From: Falsirhodobacter sp051195255
GTDB lineage: Bacteria > Pseudomonadota > Alphaproteobacteria > Rhodobacterales > Rhodobacteraceae
Assembly: GCF_051195255.1 (NCBI RefSeq)
Contig: NZ_JBNJLK010000006.1
Location: forward strand, 1 to 64,000
Length of the DNA stretch: 64,000 bases
Direction of reading: 5' to 3'
Shown piece by piece: positions 63,083-64,000 of this stretch (positions are counted from its first letter, which is position 1; each line of letters begins with the position of its first letter). The notes below the pieces were generated by a model. The model was not told where the DNA came from, ran no database searches, and saw only the letters and a program-made list of their open reading frames with translations. The position numbers and the translations under genes are program-made.

Positions 63083-64000
63083 TCACTTGTAGTCTTCCAG
63101 TTCCGCAGCCGCCTTCGTCAGCGCCGCCTGCGGTTCGGCCTGCCCCGTGACCACCGACTGCACCATCGCGATCATCACGTTCTGGAACCCCTTATAGTCG
63201 GTGAACAGCGGCTCCGGCCCGCCATACTCGATCCCGTCCACCAGCGGCTTCCAGAACGGCACGTCCACCACCAGCTTGTCCACGTTGGCCGATGGCCGCA
63301 GCGGCGTCAGCCCCGCCGTGCCCTTGATCTCGTACTCCTCCTGGATCGCGGGCGAGGTGATGTATTTCGCGAACTCGATCGCCTTCTCCTCCACGCCCGA
63401 CCCGTCGAAGATCGCAAGGCTGTCGGTGATCAGGAGCGTCCCCGGCCCTTTGGCCTCCGGCCCCAGCGGCAAGGTCGCGATGCCCCAGTCGATGTCCGTT
63501 TCCGCCAACCGCGCCGCGGCGCCCGAGCCGTTGTGGATCATCGCCACCTTTCCATCCAGGAAGATCGCCCGCACCTCGTTCTGCTCGTAGGCCGTCGGGC
63601 CTTCCTCGGAATAGGGCACCATCGCGGCATAGCCTTCCAGCGCGGCCAGAACCTCGGGGCTGTCCAGCGTGATGTTGCCGTCCGCGTCGATCACCTGCCC
63701 GTTGTTGGTGTACACCCAGTGCAGGAACTGGTGGACGGTGTTGTCGAAGGTCTTGGCTACAAGGCCGAATCCCGGAACGCCCGTTTTCTCGGTGATGACC
63801 TTGGCGTATTCCAGCTCCTCCGCCCATGTGGTCGGCGGCTTTTCCGGGTCCAGCCCGGCCTGCCGGAACAGGTCCTTGTTCCAGTACAGCGCCTTGGTCG
63901 AAAACGCGATCGGCACCCCCCACTGCGTGTCGTCGAAGGTCACCGTGTCCACGATATGCGGGTAATAGGACGCCTTCTCCTCCTCGGTCATGGGCACAGG
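63083..64000 (-). CDS. Extracellular sugar-binding protein of CUT1 ABC transporter (5' end outside window)
   Basis: The visible about 305 residues are the central and C-terminal parts of a maltose-binding-like (SBP_bac_1) protein: GVPIAFSTKALYWNKDLFRQ, VRAIFLDGKVAMIHNGSGAA, AIEFAKYITSPAIQEEYEIK and the ending AAAELEDYK. The frame runs off the right edge, so the signal peptide is not seen. It feeds the MalK/UgpC-type ATPase downstream. A GlcNAc-containing oligosaccharide or conjugate is the likely ligand by context. Confidence 0.92.
   Translation of the reverse strand, partial: PVPMTEEEKASYYPHIVDTVTFDDTQWGVPIAFSTKALYWNKDLFRQAGLDPEKPPTTWAEELEYAKVITEKTGVPGFGLVAKTFDNTVHQFLHWVYTNNGQVIDADGNITLDSPEVLAALEGYAAMVPYSEEGPTAYEQNEVRAIFLDGKVAMIHNGSGAAARLAETDIDWGIATLPLGPEAKGPGTLLITDSLAIFDGSGVEEKAIEFAKYITSPAIQEEYEIKGTAGLTPLRPSANVDKLVVDVPFWKPLVDGIEYGGPEPLFTDYKGFQNVMIAMVQSVVTGQAEPQAALTKAAAELEDYK

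Overview
The window reads as a chromosomal segment of a high-GC alphaproteobacterium, most likely a member of the Rhodobacterales (Rhodobacteraceae/Paracoccaceae). The basis is the G+C-rich, C/G-ending codon use, the dense operons joined by ATGA or GTGA stop/start overlaps, a two-gene cobalamin-dependent methionine synthase, a KaiC-KaiB-HWE kinase operon of the type known in Rhodobacter, and many ABC importers. I see no rRNA, tRNA, CRISPR, prophage, insertion sequence or replication origin. The taxon is an inference from gene content only.

Layout. 1-6.2 kb: tail of an unknown gene, an Old Yellow Enzyme reductase, a four-gene osmoprotectant importer (osmF/yehYXW order) and a membrane diguanylate cyclase. 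6.2-11.7 kb: Dps, then a metal-uptake operon (DUF2946-like CxxC protein, FecCD-type importer, PCu(A)C copper chaperone), then a GT8 glycosyltransferase. 11.7-15.5 kb: a decayed oligopeptide/nickel ABC operon in which all four genes carry frameshifts or stops. 15.7-20.1 kb: a small hypothetical protein, an MDR reductase, a UPF0126 membrane protein, a lytic transglycosylase and an MscS channel. 20.2-29.3 kb: a glycan locus with three glycosyltransferase genes, two of unusual multidomain make-up (GT4 + GH1-like, GT4 + Gfo/Idh/MocA) or adjoining them, an MDR dehydrogenase and a divergent UDP-galactopyranose mutase.

29.4-31.2 kb holds a polytopic membrane protein behind a general-stress-like promoter, and a YpfJ-type zinc metallopeptidase. 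31.4-40.4 kb is a cobalamin block: B12 riboswitch, btuB, btuF, btuC, btuD, a PduO-type adenosyltransferase, and convergent to them the split metH, the main B12 consumer. 40.4-45.2 kb: a PPC-domain secreted protein, then ybbP/ybbA sharing a head-to-head start with tesA. 45.2-48.6 kb: kaiC-kaiB-HWE histidine kinase.

48.7-64 kb is a catabolic locus around a RpiR regulator. Leftward: an NTF2-like protein, an M81 metallopeptidase, a DSD1-type PLP aldolase, nagA and nagK. Rightward: an SDR, a GH20 hexosaminidase, a second M81 protein, an MFS carrier and CutC. Convergent from the far end: a sugar-binding protein, a MalK/UgpC-type ATPase, RidA and nagB. GH20, NagK, NagA and NagB give a complete route from a beta-GlcNAc glycoside to fructose-6-phosphate. 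The two M81 enzymes, the aldolase, RidA and the NTF2 protein suggest that the natural substrate is a GlcNAc conjugate carrying an amino-acid or peptide part. Two matching AT-rich palindromes in the divergent RpiR promoter region are the likely operators.
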